This document shows, piece by piece, positions 42,075-51,366 of a stretch of DNA of 64,000 nucleotides (the first letter of the stretch is position 1; every line of letters begins with the position of its first letter). The stretch is taken from contig JAWXCP010000234.1 in assembly GCA_034408685.1 (NCBI GenBank), forward strand, positions 5,169 through 69,168. Direction: 5' to 3'. The position numbers and the translations under genes were made by a program. The notes under the pieces were generated by a model, which had not been told where the DNA came from, searched no databases, and saw nothing but the letters and a program-made list of their open reading frames with translations. This stretch comes from JANXVY01 sp034408685 (GTDB lineage Bacteria > Pseudomonadota > Alphaproteobacteria > Rhizobiales > Hyphomicrobiaceae).

Positions 42075-44338
42075 GACCACAGTTGGAACTCGGCTCATTA
42101 GAACCGAGGAAGAGTGTTAGTGATCAGAAGATGGCGCCGCGCGGTGTCGCGTCGGTCGATCCGCTTGCTGCCGCAGTGGGCCGACAGTTTACCTTCGTCG
42201 TCGAGAACATGCGGTGCGGCGGATGCATGCGCAAAGTCGAAACGGCGCTGTTGGGTGTGGCCGGTACTATGTCTGCCAGAGTCAACTTATCGACGGGACG
42301 GGTAGGCATCGTCGTCGACCGTTCGATCAAGGCCAACTCTGAGCCATATATCGAGGCGTTGAAGTCGGCAGGCTTCACGGCGCGCGAATTGCCGTCCGAT
42401 GAGGCTGTTTCGAATTCTTTGGATGAGGATCTGGAGCGCCGATTGGCTGTCGCCGGGTTCGCCACGATGAACATCATGTTGCTGTCGGTGGCCGTTTGGT
42501 CAGGCGCCGGCGGGGACATGGAAAAATCGCTGCAGACGGCCCTGCACTGGCTGTCGGCCGTGATTGCAATTCCCGCGGTTGCCTATGCGGGTGTGCCGTT
42601 CTTTGCCTCGGCGTTGGCCGCGATCCGCGCCCGCCGCATCAACATGGACGTGCCGATTTCGCTTGGCGTGCTGCTGGCGACCGGGATGAGCCTTTATCAG
42701 ACGACACAGGTTAGCGAGCAGGTCTACTTCGATGCTGCGGTGTCGCTGCTTTTCTTTCTGCTGATCGGGCGGGTGCTTGACCAGAAGATGCGACGCCAAG
42801 CCAAGAGTGCGGCTGAGAATTTTCTCGGCCTGCTCAGCCCGGCAACGACGATCGTACACAGCGACGGGGCCACCGAGCGGATCGCGACCAGCGCTGTCAG
42901 GCCGGGAATGGCGCTGATCATCGCCGCTGGCGAACGGGTGCCGGTCGATGCCAAGGTTACGCGCGGCCGCGCCGAGATCGACGAGGCGCTGCTGACCGGT
43001 GAAACGGTCCCGCGGCAAGTTCTCGAGGGCGGGTCGTTGTATGCGGGCACGATCAACTTGGGTGGTCCTGTCGAGGCGGTCGCAACGGCGGTCGAGGACA
43101 ACACGCTGCTTGCCGAGATTGCCCGCCTTATGCAAACGGCCGAGCAGGCCCGTGGCCGGTATGTGCGGCTGGCTGATCGTGCTGCAAGATTATATGCGCC
43201 AGCTGTCCACATCTTAGGTCTGGCGACATTCATCGGCTGGATGTGGGTCGGGTACACGTGGGAGCCGGCCCTGACGGCGGCGATCGCCGTTCTGATCGTG
43301 ACGTGTCCGTGTGCTCTGGCGCTCGCCGTTCCAGCCGTTCAGGTCGCAGCGATCGGGCGGTTGTTCAAGCGCGGTATCGTTGTCAAAGCCCCCGATGGGT
43401 TGGAGCGGCTGTCCGAGGTCGATACCATCGTGCTCGATAAGACGGGCACGCTGACGTTAGGTGAGCCCGAGTTGGTGCCAGGCGATGACGTGAGCGACGA
43501 CGTGTTGGCCAAGGCTGCAGCTCTGGCAGCAAACAGTCGTCACCCCTACGCACGGGCAGTCGTCAAGGCTGCGTACGCGCGCGGACTGACAGTCGTGCCC
43601 GTTGCCGGGGTCGAAGAGATCGCTGGCAGTGGCCTGCGGGCATCGCTCGACGGTAGCGAAGTCAAGCTCGGCTCTCCGGCATTTTGCGATCTCGCGGCCC
43701 TCGCGAATGAAACGGGGACCGGCGGAGCGGGCGAGGAGGCCTCGCTATGGCTGCGCCATGGGCACGCCCGTCCGACGGCATTCCGCTTCATCGATCCCTT
43801 GCGCAGTGACGCCAGCACGGTTGTCGCTCGCTTGATCCAGCTCGGCTACGCCGTCGAGCTGCTGTCGGGAGATCGGACGGCCATTGTCGCTGCGACGGCC
43901 AAAGCCAGCGGTATTACACAATGGCGTGCAGAGGTGCGGCCGGACGAAAAGACCCACCGGCTCGATGAATTGAAAGCCGAGGGCCGAAAGGTGCTGATGG
44001 TCGGGGACGGTCTCAACGACGCTCCAGCGCTCGCCAGTGCCCATGCCTCGATTGCGCCAGCGACTGCGGCCGACATCAGCCAGACCGCATCGGACGTGAT
44101 ATTCCAGGGGTCGAAGTTGAGCCCGCTGATCGAGACGTTGGCGGTCGCCAAAGCTTCGCAGCGCGCTGCGCTCGGCAACTTCGCGATTTCGATCGGCTAT
44201 AACGTGATCTTCGTGCCGCTCGCGGTCATGGGCATCGTGACGCCGATTATCGCGGCAATCGCCATGTCGCTGTCCTCGATCACCGTGACGGCCAACGCGA
44301 TCTGGCTGGGGCATAAGCGCTTGAAGGACGCCACATGA
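42059..44338 (+). CDS. ccoI: Copper-transporting P1B-ATPase CcoI (FixI)
   Basis: The 759-residue pump has an N-terminal heavy-metal-associated domain with MRCGGCMRKVETALLG, eight membrane helices, the copper CPC motif in VTCPCALALAVP, the phosphorylation site DKTGTLTLG, and the hinge MVGDGLNDAPAL. It supplies copper for the cbb3 active site. The order after ccoH is standard. It overlaps ccoS by ATGA. Confidence 0.96.
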   Translation: MAQALGPQLELGSLEPRKSVSDQKMAPRGVASVDPLAAAVGRQFTFVVENMRCGGCMRKVETALLGVAGTMSARVNLSTGRVGIVVDRSIKANSEPYIEALKSAGFTARELPSDEAVSNSLDEDLERRLAVAGFATMNIMLLSVAVWSGAGGDMEKSLQTALHWLSAVIAIPAVAYAGVPFFASALAAIRARRINMDVPISLGVLLATGMSLYQTTQVSEQVYFDAAVSLLFFLLIGRVLDQKMRRQAKSAAENFLGLLSPATTIVHSDGATERIATSAVRPGMALIIAAGERVPVDAKVTRGRAEIDEALLTGETVPRQVLEGGSLYAGTINLGGPVEAVATAVEDNTLLAEIARLMQTAEQARGRYVRLADRAARLYAPAVHILGLATFIGWMWVGYTWEPALTAAIAVLIVTCPCALALAVPAVQVAAIGRLFKRGIVVKAPDGLERLSEVDTIVLDKTGTLTLGEPELVPGDDVSDDVLAKAAALAANSRHPYARAVVKAAYARGLTVVPVAGVEEIAGSGLRASLDGSEVKLGSPAFCDLAALANETGTGGAGEEASLWLRHGHARPTAFRFIDPLRSDASTVVARLIQLGYAVELLSGDRTAIVAATAKASGITQWRAEVRPDEKTHRLDELKAEGRKVLMVGDGLNDAPALASAHASIAPATAADISQTASDVIFQGSKLSPLIETLAVAKASQRAALGNFAISIGYNVIFVPLAVMGIVTPIIAAIAMSLSSITVTANAIWLGHKRLKDAT

Positions 44339-44511
44339 CAGCGCTCGCCTGGCTCATTCCAGCAGCCCTTGCCCTTGGCGCGCTCGGTCTTGTTGCTTTC
44401 ATGTGGGCCCTGCGCACCGGCCAGTATGACGATCTCGACGGCGCTGCTTGGCGCGCGCTCGACGATGATCCTGTTTCACCTAAAAAGGGCCCACGCGACG
44501 GCGAGCAATAG
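44335..44511 (+). CDS. ccoS: cbb3 oxidase maturation protein CcoS
   Basis: A 58-residue protein with one membrane helix (LAWLIPAALALGALGLVAFMWALRTGQYDDLDGAAWRAL). The WALRTGQYDDLDG(A/P) motif identifies CcoS, required for heme and copper insertion. It is the final gene of ccoGHIS and is just before the converging pstB gene. Confidence 0.93.
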   Translation: MTALAWLIPAALALGALGLVAFMWALRTGQYDDLDGAAWRALDDDPVSPKKGPRDGEQ

Positions 44512-44545
44512 GTGCGCCGATCAGCGATGCCGTTTTGCGCGGTGA

Positions 44546-45376
44546 TCAGCCGAATCGTCCGGTGATGTAGGCTTTCGTAATCTCGTGCTTTGGGGAGACG
44601 AACAACTCTGTCGTGTCGCCTTGCTCGACCAGACGGCCGAGATGAAACACGGCGACCCGCTGCGAGACGCGTGCGGCCTGCTGCATGTTATGCGTGATCA
44701 ACACGATCGTGTAGCTCGCCCGTAACTCGTCGATCAGCGCCTCGATCCGCGCGGTTGCTATCGGGTCGAGTGATGAGGCGGGCTCGTCCATCAAGATCAC
44801 TTCAGGGTTGTAGGCAATGGCCCGGGCGATGCAGAGCCGCTGCTGCTGGCCGCCCGATAAATCCAGCCCGGATTCCCCAAGCCGGTTTTTGACCTCGTCC
44901 CAGAGGCCAACGCGCTGCAGGCAGGACTCGACAAGGCTATCCGTTTCGGGTGTTCCGCTGACCAATCCATGAATGCGCGGCCCATAGGCAATATTGTCGT
45001 AGACCGATTGCGGAAACGGGTTGGGCTTCTGTGCAACCCATCCAAAGCGACGACGAACGATCGGCGGATCGAGGTCGACATCGTTGATGTCCAAGCCGTC
45101 GACGAGGATCGTCCCTGTGAGGCGGGCGCCGGGGACGTCATCGTGACTGCGGTTCAAGCAACGCAGCAGCGTGGTCTTTCCGCAGCCCGACGGACCAATG
45201 AAGGCGGTCACCTCGCGCGAGTGGATTTTGAGGGAGATGTCTGTCAGTGCTTGCTTTTCGCCGTACCAGAAGTTCACATTCTGGATGTCTATTTTTACTT
45301 TATTGCGGCTTTCATGAAAGGGTTTAGGGCCGAGATGAATTTTGAAAACGACGAAATTGTCCGGACTATTTTGCAT
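44546..45376 (-). CDS. pstB: Orphan PstB-like phosphate ABC transporter ATPase
   Basis: The 276-residue protein has the PstB features: NVNFWYGEKQALTDISLKI, Walker A GPSGCGKTTLLRCLNR, the VFQKPNPFP-like VAQKPNPFPQSVYDNIAYGPRIHG segment, signature LSGGQQQRL and Walker B VILMDEPASSLDP. PstB drives phosphate import with PstA, PstC and PstS. None of these is adjacent, and no Pho box is visible upstream. It stands alone between ccoS and a universal-stress gene. The N-terminus is about 25 residues longer than usual. Confidence 0.85.
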   Translation of the reverse strand: MQNSPDNFVVFKIHLGPKPFHESRNKVKIDIQNVNFWYGEKQALTDISLKIHSREVTAFIGPSGCGKTTLLRCLNRSHDDVPGARLTGTILVDGLDINDVDLDPPIVRRRFGWVAQKPNPFPQSVYDNIAYGPRIHGLVSGTPETDSLVESCLQRVGLWDEVKNRLGESGLDLSGGQQQRLCIARAIAYNPEVILMDEPASSLDPIATARIEALIDELRASYTIVLITHNMQQAARVSQRVAVFHLGRLVEQGDTTELFVSPKHEITKAYITGRFG

Positions 45377-45558
45377 CCCGATTACCTATTTTGGCCGGTC
45401 AGCTCGAACCGTCATTTTGAGGCGTCACTGAGCGCAGCCAACAGACAACGACCCAAGGCCATGCGCCTTGATCTTCAGCAATCCGATCCGAGCGGGGAGT
45501 TGCGGACATGGACGGTGCTGCGTCGGCAGCCGACGGACCTCAGCGGGCTCTATGGACC

Positions 45559-46416
45559 TTAGTGGGACATCAGCACGGGCACGGTCATTTTTTGAAGGAC
45601 ATCGCGGGTTGCGCCGCCAAGGATGAATTCCCGAAGACGGGAGTGCCCGTAGCATCCCATGACGACGAGATCCCAGCCGAACTTGGCGGCTTCAAACATC
45701 AGAGTTTCGCCAGCCGCCATGTTTGTCGTGCTGCCGATGGCGCCCTCACACCGTACCCCGTGGCGGGCCAAGGCAGCGCAGATGTCGGCCGTCGGGAGAT
45801 CGCCGCTTTCGCTGGAGGCCTGCGGATCGAGCCATAGGACGCGAACCTCATCGGCGTGCTTGAGGATTGGGACCGCATCGAAGACAGCGCGCGTCGCCTC
45901 GCGCCGTCCGTTCCAGGCGACGAGAATTCGTTTGGTTGCAAACGGGGCGCGGGGCGCATTCGGGATGACAAGCACCGGCCGGGCGCTATCGGTCGCCAAT
46001 TGGTCTGCTATATCCAGCATGCCAGTGCTGAGCCACTTCGGGTCCGCTTGGCTTGCGACGACGAGATCGGCTGCGCGCGCCACGGGCACGATGACGTCGA
46101 ACACTGTTTGATGAATGCCCGTGTCGACACTGCGCCATTCCGCCGTGAACGACCCGGGCGAGGCGGCATCTTGCGTTGCTGTTTCAAAGATCGCTCTCAT
46201 CCGCGCTTCTTCAAGCCGATAGGCGTCGCGGTGGGTTTCGATCATCCCAGGAACGGCGGCGATCATGTCGGTCGCGGGAGGGATGAACACCGGGGGAACT
46301 GCCGATAATCCGATCAGGTGCGACTGGTCACGACAGGCCAACGCCGTCGCTGCTTCGAGCAGTCGTGGCAAATTGCGTTCATTGTTCACGTGGATAAGAA
46401 TTGTCTTATAGGACAT
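45559..46416 (-). CDS. Tandem-domain universal stress protein
   Basis: The 285-residue protein carries two Usp domains: MSYKTILIHVNNERNLPRLLEAA... and KRILVAWNGRREATRAVFDAVPIL...VVMGCYGHSRLREFILGGATRDVL. The second has the ATP-binding G-x2-G-x9-G(S/T) signature, the first does not. Such proteins are often induced by low oxygen. It lies on the minus strand beside the phasin gene and the cbb3 genes. Confidence 0.92.
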   Translation of the reverse strand: MSYKTILIHVNNERNLPRLLEAATALACRDQSHLIGLSAVPPVFIPPATDMIAAVPGMIETHRDAYRLEEARMRAIFETATQDAASPGSFTAEWRSVDTGIHQTVFDVIVPVARAADLVVASQADPKWLSTGMLDIADQLATDSARPVLVIPNAPRAPFATKRILVAWNGRREATRAVFDAVPILKHADEVRVLWLDPQASSESGDLPTADICAALARHGVRCEGAIGSTTNMAAGETLMFEAAKFGWDLVVMGCYGHSRLREFILGGATRDVLQKMTVPVLMSH

Positions 46417-46544
46417 GCGAACTTCCGATCGGGCGAGAGCCGCTGGTCGTCAATACATGGCGCGAGCCGAACGGATCCTGCATCGCGATTGAAGCATGCG
46501 GCGCGGATCGAACTGCTCGTGCCTCGACCCGCCCGCATTTGCGG

Positions 46545-46937
46545 TCAGTGTGGCTTAGTACCATTGGTCTCGGTCGGAATGACGATGTCAGCCGCGCGTT
46601 TCGCGTCCGATTGCTGGACTGTACGAACGAGGGTCTGAAACTCGTCCTGGTACTGGTCGATCGTGCGATTCCAATAGTCCATATAGACCTTTTGGACGTC
46701 GGGCATCGACCGGCACGACGCGAAGCGGGCACACATGCTGAGATTTTCCTGCATGCGGCGGCCGACAAAGCCGAGCCATTCGCTTTGGCAGGACGTGAAA
46801 GTTTTGAGCATGTTGCTGTTGAAGGCGTCCATTGCCTTCGTCGCCGGCCCAGCAATCTGGTTTGCAAATTCGACCGGCGTTTCGAACGCGACGGAAGGTA
46901 TGGACTCCGCTTGGATTTTGGAACGGTTCGTTTCCAT
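46545..46937 (-). CDS. Phasin-family protein
   Basis: The 130-residue protein has the alpha-helical phasin profile: PVEFANQIAGPATKAMDAFNSNMLKTFTSCQSEWLGFVGRRMQENLSMCARFASCRSMPDVQKVYMDYWNRTIDQYQDEFQTL. Phasins coat polyhydroxyalkanoate granules; some small ones in alphaproteobacteria are oxygen-regulated. An FNR-like box is 83 bp upstream. No PHA synthase is near. Confidence 0.75.
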   Translation of the reverse strand: METNRSKIQAESIPSVAFETPVEFANQIAGPATKAMDAFNSNMLKTFTSCQSEWLGFVGRRMQENLSMCARFASCRSMPDVQKVYMDYWNRTIDQYQDEFQTLVRTVQQSDAKRAADIVIPTETNGTKPH

Positions 46938-47019
46938 TGGGACACCTGTTACGTTGTCGATCGGGACGGCTACGGGTTCTGGGAAGCTTCAATGTTGGCG
47001 CGTCACGGCGCGGGCGACG

Positions 47020-47033
47020 ATGATCTTGGTCAA
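47020..47033. promoter_or_regulatory. FNR/FixK-like box upstream of the phasin gene
   Basis: Read on the minus strand, TTGACCAAGATCAT matches TTGAY-N4-ATCAA with one core change. It is 83-96 bp before the phasin start, a reasonable activator position. Confidence 0.5.
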
Positions 47034-47063
47034 TTATGCGCGCGCGATCGAATTGGCCTCTGC

Positions 47064-49778
47064 CTATTTCTGCTGGAGGTTCAGCTGCGGCCATAATGAT
47101 GGAAAAACGAGTTCGGCCTTGACGAGCGATAGGTCGTCGACATCGGGGGCTGTCGTGAAACCCAATTCGCGACACATCTGGAGCATCGTCGTGTTGTGAT
47201 GCAAAATATGGCCGTACAGGCGTTTTAGACCTGCGCCGTGGGCATAGTCGATGAGATGGGACATCAGCGCCCAGCCGATACCTTGTCCCTTCAAGTCCGA
47301 CCGCACGAGGACGCCGTACTCGCCCGCCACAAAGTCGGGATCGGCAATGAAACGGGCAACGCCCAACAACTCACCGGTATCTGGCGCAATCGCAACAAAC
47401 GCCATCTCGCGATCGTAATCGATCTGGGTTAGGCGGGCGAGGAAGCGATGGGAGAGAGCGACCTTCGGCGTAAAGAACCGCAGCCGAACGTCGGCGGGGT
47501 CGACTTTAGCAAAGAACGCTTCATAGAGCGGCTCGTCTTCAGGCCTGATCGGCCGAAGGACGATTTTGCCCATGGTTGCGGCGTCGAACTCGCGTTCCCA
47601 CGCGCTTGGGTAGGGTTTGATCGCCATGGCCGTGCGCGGTGACGTTGCTTGGTTGGCAATTGCGACGCGCCCATCGAGCGCGATGACACCAAGTTCGTCG
47701 GCCAGCAGCGGGTTGATGTCGATTTCGCGGATTTCTGGATGGCGCGCGGCGAGTTCGGCCAAACGCACGAGCACGACGGCAATTGCGTCGATATCGGCTG
47801 GCGGGCGATCCCGGTAGCCTTGCAACAGCCGCCAGACGTTGGTTTGCCGCATCAGATCGCGCGCGAGGTTCATGTCGAGAGGTGGCAGGGCGTGCGCGAC
47901 ATCGCGGATGGTCTCGACGGCAATGCCGCCGGCACCGAACGTGATCAGCGGCCCAAACGTCGGGTCGACGCTTACGCCGAGAAGCAATTCCTGGGCGTGA
48001 GGACGCTTGATCATCGGTTGGATGGTGAAGCCGTCAATTTTTGCATCCGGCTTGGCGGCGATGCACCGGGTGAGCATCAGTTTTGTCGCCTCGCGAACCT
48101 GTGCTGGCGTCTCGAGGTCGAGCCGTACACCGCCGACGTCGGACTTATGCGAAATGTCGACGGACAGGATCTTGACCACGCAGGCGCCATGCTGCGTGAT
48201 GATCGGGGCCGACAGCCGTTCGGCCTCAGCAGGTGTCGTCGCGATCGCCGTCTCGGCGACCGGAATGGCGTAGGCTGCGAGTAATGACTTGGCTTCGAAC
48301 TCGGTCAGGGTGGTCCGGCCCGATCGCAGGGCCACCGCGATGATATGTTGGACTTTGGCGTCTGCATCGGTTGTCGCGGTGGCGACCGCCGATGTCGGCA
48401 GTGCCATCAGTTCGACCTGTGCCTGCCGGTAGCGCGAGAGCTGGGCAAACCCCTCGATCGCATCGGCCGGCGTCTCGAATGTGGGAAGCCCGCTTCTTGA
48501 GAACAGCGCGCGCGAACTTTCTGCTGCCGTCACGCCGAGCCAAGCCGTCAGCACGGGCTTGGCGGGCTTTCCGTTAGCTCGCCGGTTGGCGACGACTTCT
48601 AAAATCGCGTTCGCGGCATCGAGGCTCGGGTTCAACGCCGTCGGGCAATTGATCACGAGCGCGGCATCGATGCCGGGGTCGTCGAGTGCGTGCGCCAATG
48701 TCGACGAAAATCGCACAGCGTTGGCATCGCCAATGATGTCGATCGGATTGCGATGTGACCAGGTTGGCGGCAAGACCGCGTCAAGCGCCGCGATAGTCTC
48801 TTGGGATAGGGTCGCAAGTTGTCCGCCAAGGTCGGTCAACCGGTCGGCAGCCAACACGCCAGCCCCGCCGCCGTTGGTTACGATGACCAGCCGTTCGCCC
48901 CCGACTGGCGGGCACTTGGCGAGAAGTTCGGCGGCGCTGAACAGTTCTGAGATCTCGCGGACGCGCAGCACGCCAGCCCTTCGGAAAGCGGCTTGGTAAG
49001 CGTGATCGGCCCCGGCAAGCGCGCCCGTGTGGGATAACGCGGCGGCAGCTCCGGCCGCGTGGCGGCCGGATTTGATAACGATCACCGGTTTGGCCCGTGC
49101 CGCGCGCCGCGCCGCCGACATGAACTTTCGCGCTGCCGTTACGTTTTCGACGTACATCAAAATGGCATCGCTGGCGGTATCGCCGGCGAGATAGTCGAGC
49201 AGGTCGCCAGCGTCGACGTCCGCCATATCGCCCATCGATACGACGTGGGAGAAGCCAATTCTGCGGCTTGCCGCCCAGTCGACGATTCCGGTGATCAGTG
49301 CGCCCGACTGGGACAGAAACGCGAGGTTGCCAGCAGGTGGCATCAGGTGGGAAAAGCTGGCGTTGATGCCAAGGGGCGGCAGCATGAGCCCGAGGCAATT
49401 CGGTCCTTGGATGCGGATGAGATACCGCCCGGCCGCCTCGAGCATCGCCTGTTTCAGATCGCCGCGAATGCCAGCGGTGATCACGACTGCGGACCGGCAA
49501 CCTTTTTGCCCGAGTTGGTCGATCAGCGCCGGGACGGTTGCTGCCGGCGTCGCGATGACGGCAAGGTCGGGGGTGCCGGGAAGCTCGGCGATGCTCGGGT
49601 AGCAAACCGTACCGTTGATCATAGCGTGGCCTGGATTGACCAGCCAGATGTCACCTTTGAAGCCACCGCTGATCAAGTTGCGCGTGACCACCGCACCGAC
49701 GCCGCCCGGTCTGTCGCTCGCGCCAAGGAGGACGATCGATCGCGGGCTCAAAAGCGCGTCGAGATTTCGAATAGTCAT
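47064..49778 (-). CDS. Acyl-CoA synthetase (ADP-forming) fused to a GNAT acetyltransferase
   Basis: The 904-residue protein has the CoA-binding domain (SIVLLGASDRPGGVGAVVTRNLISGGFKGDIWLVNP), the ligase domain, an ATP-grasp part (residues 495-700) and a C-terminal GNAT domain (IVLRPIRPEDEPLYEAFFAKVDPADVRLRFF...VRSDLKGQGIGWALMSHLIDYA). This is the Pat-like protein family that acetylates metabolic enzymes, or acts as acetate-CoA ligase. The start at 49778 is chosen for its MTIRNLDALLSPRSIVLLGASDR opening. A perfect FNR box is 71 bp upstream, so it belongs to the low-oxygen group. Confidence 0.92.
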   Translation of the reverse strand: MTIRNLDALLSPRSIVLLGASDRPGGVGAVVTRNLISGGFKGDIWLVNPGHAMINGTVCYPSIAELPGTPDLAVIATPAATVPALIDQLGQKGCRSAVVITAGIRGDLKQAMLEAAGRYLIRIQGPNCLGLMLPPLGINASFSHLMPPAGNLAFLSQSGALITGIVDWAASRRIGFSHVVSMGDMADVDAGDLLDYLAGDTASDAILMYVENVTAARKFMSAARRAARAKPVIVIKSGRHAAGAAAALSHTGALAGADHAYQAAFRRAGVLRVREISELFSAAELLAKCPPVGGERLVIVTNGGGAGVLAADRLTDLGGQLATLSQETIAALDAVLPPTWSHRNPIDIIGDANAVRFSSTLAHALDDPGIDAALVINCPTALNPSLDAANAILEVVANRRANGKPAKPVLTAWLGVTAAESSRALFSRSGLPTFETPADAIEGFAQLSRYRQAQVELMALPTSAVATATTDADAKVQHIIAVALRSGRTTLTEFEAKSLLAAYAIPVAETAIATTPAEAERLSAPIITQHGACVVKILSVDISHKSDVGGVRLDLETPAQVREATKLMLTRCIAAKPDAKIDGFTIQPMIKRPHAQELLLGVSVDPTFGPLITFGAGGIAVETIRDVAHALPPLDMNLARDLMRQTNVWRLLQGYRDRPPADIDAIAVVLVRLAELAARHPEIREIDINPLLADELGVIALDGRVAIANQATSPRTAMAIKPYPSAWEREFDAATMGKIVLRPIRPEDEPLYEAFFAKVDPADVRLRFFTPKVALSHRFLARLTQIDYDREMAFVAIAPDTGELLGVARFIADPDFVAGEYGVLVRSDLKGQGIGWALMSHLIDYAHGAGLKRLYGHILHHNTTMLQMCRELGFTTAPDVDDLSLVKAELVFPSLWPQLNLQQK

Positions 49779-49848
49779 GTTAAAAATATCCCCGCGCTGC
49801 AGCGCACACCGACCCCGGCCTGACCTAGCCGGGCTTCGATCGGCCGCC

Positions 49849-49862
49849 TTGATACGTATCAA
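49849..49862. promoter_or_regulatory. Perfect FNR/FixK box between divergent genes
   Basis: TTGATACGTATCAA is an exact match to TTGAT-N4-ATCAA. It is 71 bp from the acyl-CoA synthetase start on one side and 57 bp from the start of the gene at 49919 on the other, so it can serve both. Confidence 0.88.
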
Positions 49863-49918
49863 CGCGGCGCGGCGGGTGTTCGTTCAACCTGATCGGTAAT
49901 GTTTTGGTGGAGTGTGCC

Positions 49919-50362
49919 ATGGGCAGTAATTCAACACCTGCAGCCGATGGGCCCGTCGCGAACGCGATACCCGGGCCGCTGATGCGCATCCGTTTGGAAT
50001 TGGCGCGCGACCCGGAATTTCCCGATGGTAGCAAGGTACACGGCTACGATCTCATCGTGCCACTCGACAACAACGGTTTGTTGTCAGTTGCCGGCTGGAA
50101 AGCCGACCGCGACCATTGCCGCGTGCGCCGGTTCTGGGGCCATGAAGCCGAACTCATCGGCCATGTGGTTCATAAGCCGGGCGGTACGGGGGGCACATGG
50201 GCGTTCCGTTACGATATCCGCGCACCGATTGGCGACGTGCATGACGAGCCCGGATTTCATCTCGAGAGCCACGCTTTTCGCCCGGGCGAATATGTGTCGA
50301 TCCGCGAACAGGACGGGGAGATGCGCACGTTCCGGGTCCAGGCGGTCGTCGATCTCGAGTGA
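49919..50362 (+). CDS. Hypothetical protein under a FNR box
   Basis: The 147-residue protein has no signal peptide or membrane helix. Features are RIRLELARDPEFPDGSKVHGYDLIVPLDNNGLLSVAGWKADRDHCRVRRFWGHEAELIGHVVH and DEPGFHLESHAFRPGEYVSIREQDGEMRTFRVQ. It appears to be a conserved alphaproteobacterial protein near cbb3/FNR genes, but I do not recognise a family. The ATG at 49919 has GGTGGAG seven bases upstream. Confidence 0.75.
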   Translation: MGSNSTPAADGPVANAIPGPLMRIRLELARDPEFPDGSKVHGYDLIVPLDNNGLLSVAGWKADRDHCRVRRFWGHEAELIGHVVHKPGGTGGTWAFRYDIRAPIGDVHDEPGFHLESHAFRPGEYVSIREQDGEMRTFRVQAVVDLE

Positions 50363-50383
50363 GTACGTCAACGGCCCGGTCGA

Positions 50384-50704
50384 TCATTCGCCCGCAGTCT
50401 TGAGGCTCGTGATGTAGGCGATGACATCGTCACGGTCTTCGCGCTCGAGTATGAAATTGGGCATGTTTCGATGCGGCGTTTGTAACCAAACCTTCAACGC
50501 CAGCGCCGTCATTCCTGGCGTATTGGCAATGACGACAAACGGCGGACTGTCGGCGCGCAGTGACGTCCGGCCCTCGACGCCGTGGCATTCAGAACATGTC
50601 GTGCGTGCGAATGCCAAGCCGCGTTGCACATCGCCGCCGTCTTGGGCTGTTGCGGATACGGGCATTCCCGCCAACAGCAGGGCCGTCACCATTAATCTGG
50701 TCAT
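50384..50704 (-). CDS. Small mono-heme cytochrome c
   Basis: The 106-residue protein has a signal peptide (MTRLMVTALLLAGMPVSATAQDGG), one heme c motif CSECH in RTTCSECHGVEGRTSLRADSPPF, and a Met ligand candidate in PHRNMPNFILEREDRDDVIAYITSL. It belongs to the class I cytochrome c group. It may donate electrons to the cbb3 oxidase, as its location suggests. It is followed on the other strand by the hypothetical gene at 49919. Confidence 0.88.
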   Translation of the reverse strand: MTRLMVTALLLAGMPVSATAQDGGDVQRGLAFARTTCSECHGVEGRTSLRADSPPFVVIANTPGMTALALKVWLQTPHRNMPNFILEREDRDDVIAYITSLKTAGE

Positions 50705-50740
50705 GCCGATTGCTCCTTCAAGCAAAGCCTTATCCAACCG

Positions 50741-51271
50741 TCACATTTGACGGGCAGAAAACTCGTGCGTGCGTAGTTCTCGCGTGCCGTGGCGCAGCAG
50801 CAGCCGCGCGCCGAGTGCCTGTTGGTCGGCCGTTTGCGACATCAGCAGCAGGACAACGAACCCGTCGTCGACATCGCTCGCGAGGCTCTGTGTGAGATCG
50901 GGACGCATCCATCCAGCCTCGTACGTGTCGCCATCGGCGTGCGCAAAAAGCTGGATGGCCGCGCGGCCGCAGCGCATTTCGACAGGTTCATGCCCGGCGA
51001 CGTGAAGATGAACCGGCGGCTGTGACGACAGCGTAGCCAAAGACGTTGGAACGGTGGCCAACTTCGTCTCCAGGCCGGCATCGCTGGTTCGGTCGGCTCG
51101 ACCGTTACCGGCGGCCATTTCAACGGCAGCAGGCTGGGCAACCCGACCGAAAATACAGAACTGCCCGCCTTCAAACCCGCGCTCGACCAAACTCCCGACG
51201 ACATCTGAGAGTGTGTCCCACTCGCCGAAGGCCTGGATCGCGACCCGGTATCGTGTCAGCCCGTCGGGCAT
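50741..51271 (-). CDS. Hypothetical protein between cytochrome c and FixK-like genes
   Basis: The 176-residue protein opens MPDGLTRYRVAIQAFGEWDTLSDVVGSLVERGFEGGQFCIFGRVAQ, which resembles the start of proteins that modulate membrane-bound systems, but I cannot assign a family. Later parts (LHVAGHEPVEMRCGRAAIQLFAHADGDTYEAGWMRPDL) show no membrane segment or signal. A start at 51358 would add 29 residues. It follows the FixK-like gene on the same strand. Confidence 0.6.
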   Translation of the reverse strand: MPDGLTRYRVAIQAFGEWDTLSDVVGSLVERGFEGGQFCIFGRVAQPAAVEMAAGNGRADRTSDAGLETKLATVPTSLATLSSQPPVHLHVAGHEPVEMRCGRAAIQLFAHADGDTYEAGWMRPDLTQSLASDVDDGFVVLLLMSQTADQQALGARLLLRHGTRELRTHEFSARQM

Positions 51272-51366
51272 TGTTCTCTCGCTCCAACCAAATCGGCAGT
51301 CGGACGGCCCTCTCCGTGTAAGGCGGGGCTCGGCGAAGGAGGCCACTGTCGGCTGCATGCCCGGCC

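Noticed and set aside
46576..46600. GGAAT-N16-CGTT on the plus strand
   Set aside because: It lies inside the phasin gene on the opposite strand with no gene to drive, lacks the A after GGAAT and the RT after CGTT seen in the five good sites, and about half a chance match of this looser pattern is expected in 64 kb.
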